Shown: one piece after another, positions 62,383-64,000 of the stretch
How positions within the stretch are numbered: the stretch's first letter is position 1
Layout: each line of letters opens with the position of its first letter
Assembly: GCA_017550405.1 (NCBI GenBank)
Contig: JAFZPH010000006.1
Location: 1 to 64,000 of the forward strand
DNA length: 64,000 nt
Direction of reading: 5' to 3'
From: Bacteroidales bacterium
GTDB lineage: Bacteria; Bacteroidota; Bacteroidia; Bacteroidales; P3
Made by a program: the position numbers and the translations under genes
Notes under the pieces: generated by a model
Told to the model about the DNA's origin: nothing
Databases searched by the model: none
The model's input: only the letters and a program-made list of their open reading frames with translations

Positions 62383-62775
62383 AATATTGTTATTTTTAGT
62401 TACTAATTTACCCTTCCCTTTGCATTTCGACTCTACTCCTATTGTATTCCACTCTATCACCAGTTTCGGCCTATTGGTATGGAGACACTGTTTTTGGCAA
62501 TGGACTCCCTCCGTCCGCACAGACCACTTGCGTAGAAAGTGCAATGTACAAAATGCAACAATCTATCTTCCATACTAATAGACAAATTCAAACTTTGTCA
62601 CTCATCACTTTTTCATATTGCAAATATACATATTTTTTAAAATCTGACAAAAAAAATCTCACGCTATCCGATGCCGCTCTCACCGACTCCGATTCTTTAT
62701 ACTCAAAACAGCTCTGAATACTGCGAAGCAAAAATAGATGAATGGACAAAAGAAGTGCCTATCAAGAAAAAAACG
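62383..62775. other. Intergenic region with possible long leader of the metallopeptidase
   Basis: A minus-strand TATATTTG at about 62620-62627 is the only recognisable -7 box upstream of the metallopeptidase. If it is used, the untranslated leader is about 230 nt. No gene is supported here. Confidence 0.35.
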
Positions 62776-62783
62776 TATCTTTG
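62776..62783 (+). promoter_or_regulatory. -7 box for the frameshifted regulatory-domain gene
   Basis: TATCTTTG followed by CA, about 64 nt before the ATG at 62848; excludes the longer frame from 62671. Confidence 0.55.
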
Positions 62784-62847
62784 CAAACAATGTTCCTCCT
62801 CATTGGAAACTGATAATCATCCTGTAATCAACGCAATAACTAACGAC

Positions 62848-63506
62848 ATGAACCACGGTAAAGACATCTGCAACGAGTTAAAGGCGGTGCGACAAAGCAT
62901 CGCCAATGAGAACGGCATCCCTTTCGAGACCGAGGAATGCACCTATCAGGGCGAGTGCAACGGCACCTGCCCGCGATGCGAGGCCGAGTTACGCCAGCTA
63001 GAGTCAGCTTTGGCCGGGCGACTGAGCATGGGCAAGGTGGCCACTGTTGCGGGGCTGATGCTGAGCCTTGCCGCCGGGGCCCAGGCGCAGGAGGTGAAAG
63101 CCACTACTCCGCAACAATCCATAGCGAAGGAAATGACCGATTCCGTGACCCTAAAAAGATTGCACGGCTCAGTGTTGACGGATGATGAAACCAAAGAACC
63201 CATTCTTTTTGCCAACGTCACCATCCACCAAGACGGCAAATTGGTGACAGGAACCCTTACTAACATTGATGGGGAGTTCACGCTGAAGCCCTTCACCATC
63301 AGACCGGGCAATACCAAATATGTGTCTCCTGCGTCGGATACAGCACTGTTACACTCGACATGTACACTTCAAAACCGCAGGAAACAGTGACCATTAGCAT
63401 GAAAACGAATGCACTTCCGTTGCAAGGGGTGGTTGTAACCGGGATGCCAGACCCCGATGCCACGCAGAAAATGGAGATTCAGGGCGTGAAAGTCATTGTG
63501 AAATAG
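62848..63506 (+). pseudogene. Cys-motif/membrane/carboxypeptidase-regulatory protein, frameshifted
   Basis: The N-terminus (CNELKAVRQSIANENGIPF, then C31, C37, C41 and C44 in ECTYQGECNGTCPRCEAEL) is a Bacteroidetes cysteine-cluster module. A membrane helix (about 63-78) and a carboxypeptidase-regulatory-like fold (about 110 on, HGSVLTDDETKEPILFANVT) follow. At about 63308-63313 the frame breaks. In the original frame the protein ends at 63390 with an unlike tail. In the other frame the fold continues as ICVSCVGYSTVTLDMYTS and LQGVVVTG, ending at a TAG at 63504-63506. One missing A in GGCAATACC would restore PGKYQICVSCVGY and about 219 residues. Either a sequencing error or a recent pseudogene; the downstream part keeps coding character, so it is recent. 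Confidence 0.75.
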
Positions 63507-63514
63507 CTTCACTG

Positions 63515-64000
63515 ATGGAAGGAGTAGCGTTCATCGGCATATCCCGCCACCGCATAGGGGTTGACGGTCAAGGGGTCACCACTCTGGCTGCCTTTCACGG
63601 CTGTGGGCTGCACTGCCGCTATTGTCTCAATCCTCGCTGTCTCGAGTCTGCTGAAGGGTTGCCCCACTACACACCGCAGCAACTCTACAATCTGGTGGGA
63701 GTGGACAATCTTTACTTCATTGCCACAGGCGGCGGAGTGTGTTTCGGCGGCGGCGAACCGTTGTTGCGGATAGCGTTTATCGAGGAGTTCAAGAGCCTGT
63801 GCGGAAAGAGCTGGCGACTGACGGCAGAGACGTCGCTACAGGTGCCGCAGCAAGCGGTAACCGTAGCCACAAGGGTGGTGGACTACTTTATTGTGGACAT
63901 CAAAGAGAGCAACCCCGACATTTATCACTCCTACACAGGAGGCGACAGCCAAAGGGCATGGGACAATTTGGAACACCTACTTGCCTTGACGGGACCGGAG
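63515..64000 (+). CDS. Radical SAM protein, PflA-like activase type, partial
   Basis: 162 codons running off the window end. The start at 63515 (MEGVAFIGISRHRIGVDG) lies 8 bp after the preceding stop. The radical SAM cluster is CGLHCRYC (C30, C34, C37), followed by the SAM-binding GGGVCFGGGEPLL and LTAETSLQVPQQAV, FIVDIKESNPDIYHSYTGG. The pattern YFIVDIK-x-x-N-x-D is that of PflA-like activating enzymes and related Bacteroidetes radical SAM proteins. The missing C-terminus prevents a finer call. Confidence 0.85.
   Translation, partial: MEGVAFIGISRHRIGVDGQGVTTLAAFHGCGLHCRYCLNPRCLESAEGLPHYTPQQLYNLVGVDNLYFIATGGGVCFGGGEPLLRIAFIEEFKSLCGKSWRLTAETSLQVPQQAVTVATRVVDYFIVDIKESNPDIYHSYTGGDSQRAWDNLEHLLALTGPE

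Overview
The window looks like chromosomal DNA of a member of the Bacteroidetes, most likely order Bacteroidales. The evidence is the compact primary sigma factor (286 residues), promoters of the TTTG-N19/21-TAnnTTTG type, many lipoproteins with Bacteroidetes-style lipoboxes, a type IX secretion (T9SS) C-terminal sorting domain, FISUMP-domain lipoproteins, a DUF4954 protein and an HU-CCDC81/SPOR protein. I cannot place it to genus. There is no phage, plasmid or rRNA operon. The DNA is moderately GC-rich except for an AT-richer island at about 37.6-39.3 kb.

Layout. 1-1.2 kb: the 5' part of dnaK, leaving the window. 1.8-17.2 kb: a cell-surface region with a 5'-nucleotidase-type lipoprotein, two paralogous FISUMP lipoproteins flanking a 3,142-residue T9SS-exported protein and its overlapping lipoprotein partner, and a small peptide gene cotranscribed with the first FISUMP gene. 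17.3-24.9 kb: an AAA+ ATPase, murF, a four-gene BlaI / M56-TonB signalling operon and a coiled-coil outer-membrane protein. 25-35.1 kb, all minus strand: tRNA-Pro(GGG), a PorE-like OmpA protein, lon, mgtC-like, rsmI, yebC, trmB, a cell-division-type SPOR protein, kdsB and a deoxynucleoside kinase. 35.5-44.6 kb: glmM-type mutase, an EVE-like protein and DUF4143 ATPase (AT-rich island), an iron alcohol dehydrogenase, DUF4954, then DUF362 and flavodoxin lipoproteins. 44.7-54.2 kb: a TlpA-like thioredoxin, M3 peptidase (Dcp), PspC, a sigma factor fused to a membrane helix and a beta-barrel, a radical SAM / Gfo-Idh-MocA gene pair, mntP and a META-like lipoprotein. 54.7-64 kb: rsmG, rpoD, ffh, folD, tRNA-Asn(GTT), a stand-alone nnrD, an outer-membrane barrel, a zinc metallopeptidase, a frameshifted carboxypeptidase-regulatory-domain gene and a radical SAM activase running off the end.

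The most unusual object is the single open frame at 48679-50337. It joins an ECF-type sigma factor to a transmembrane segment, a long Pro/Ser/Thr-rich linker and an apparent outer-membrane beta-barrel. It is followed by a translationally coupled radical SAM and oxidoreductase pair.

Between genes the window carries at least two families of small non-coding repeats. One is a MITE-like element of about 110 bp with 14-bp terminal inverted repeats (three copies). The other is a family bounded by CCCAAATCGGTCATTAGG-type ends (four copies), one of which contains a MITE copy. There are also several low-complexity mirrored oligomer repeats near gene ends.

Protein functions are inferred from reading the sequence and recalling families; no search was run. 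Start sites were chosen from lipoprotein signals, overlaps and the position of the -7 promoter box.
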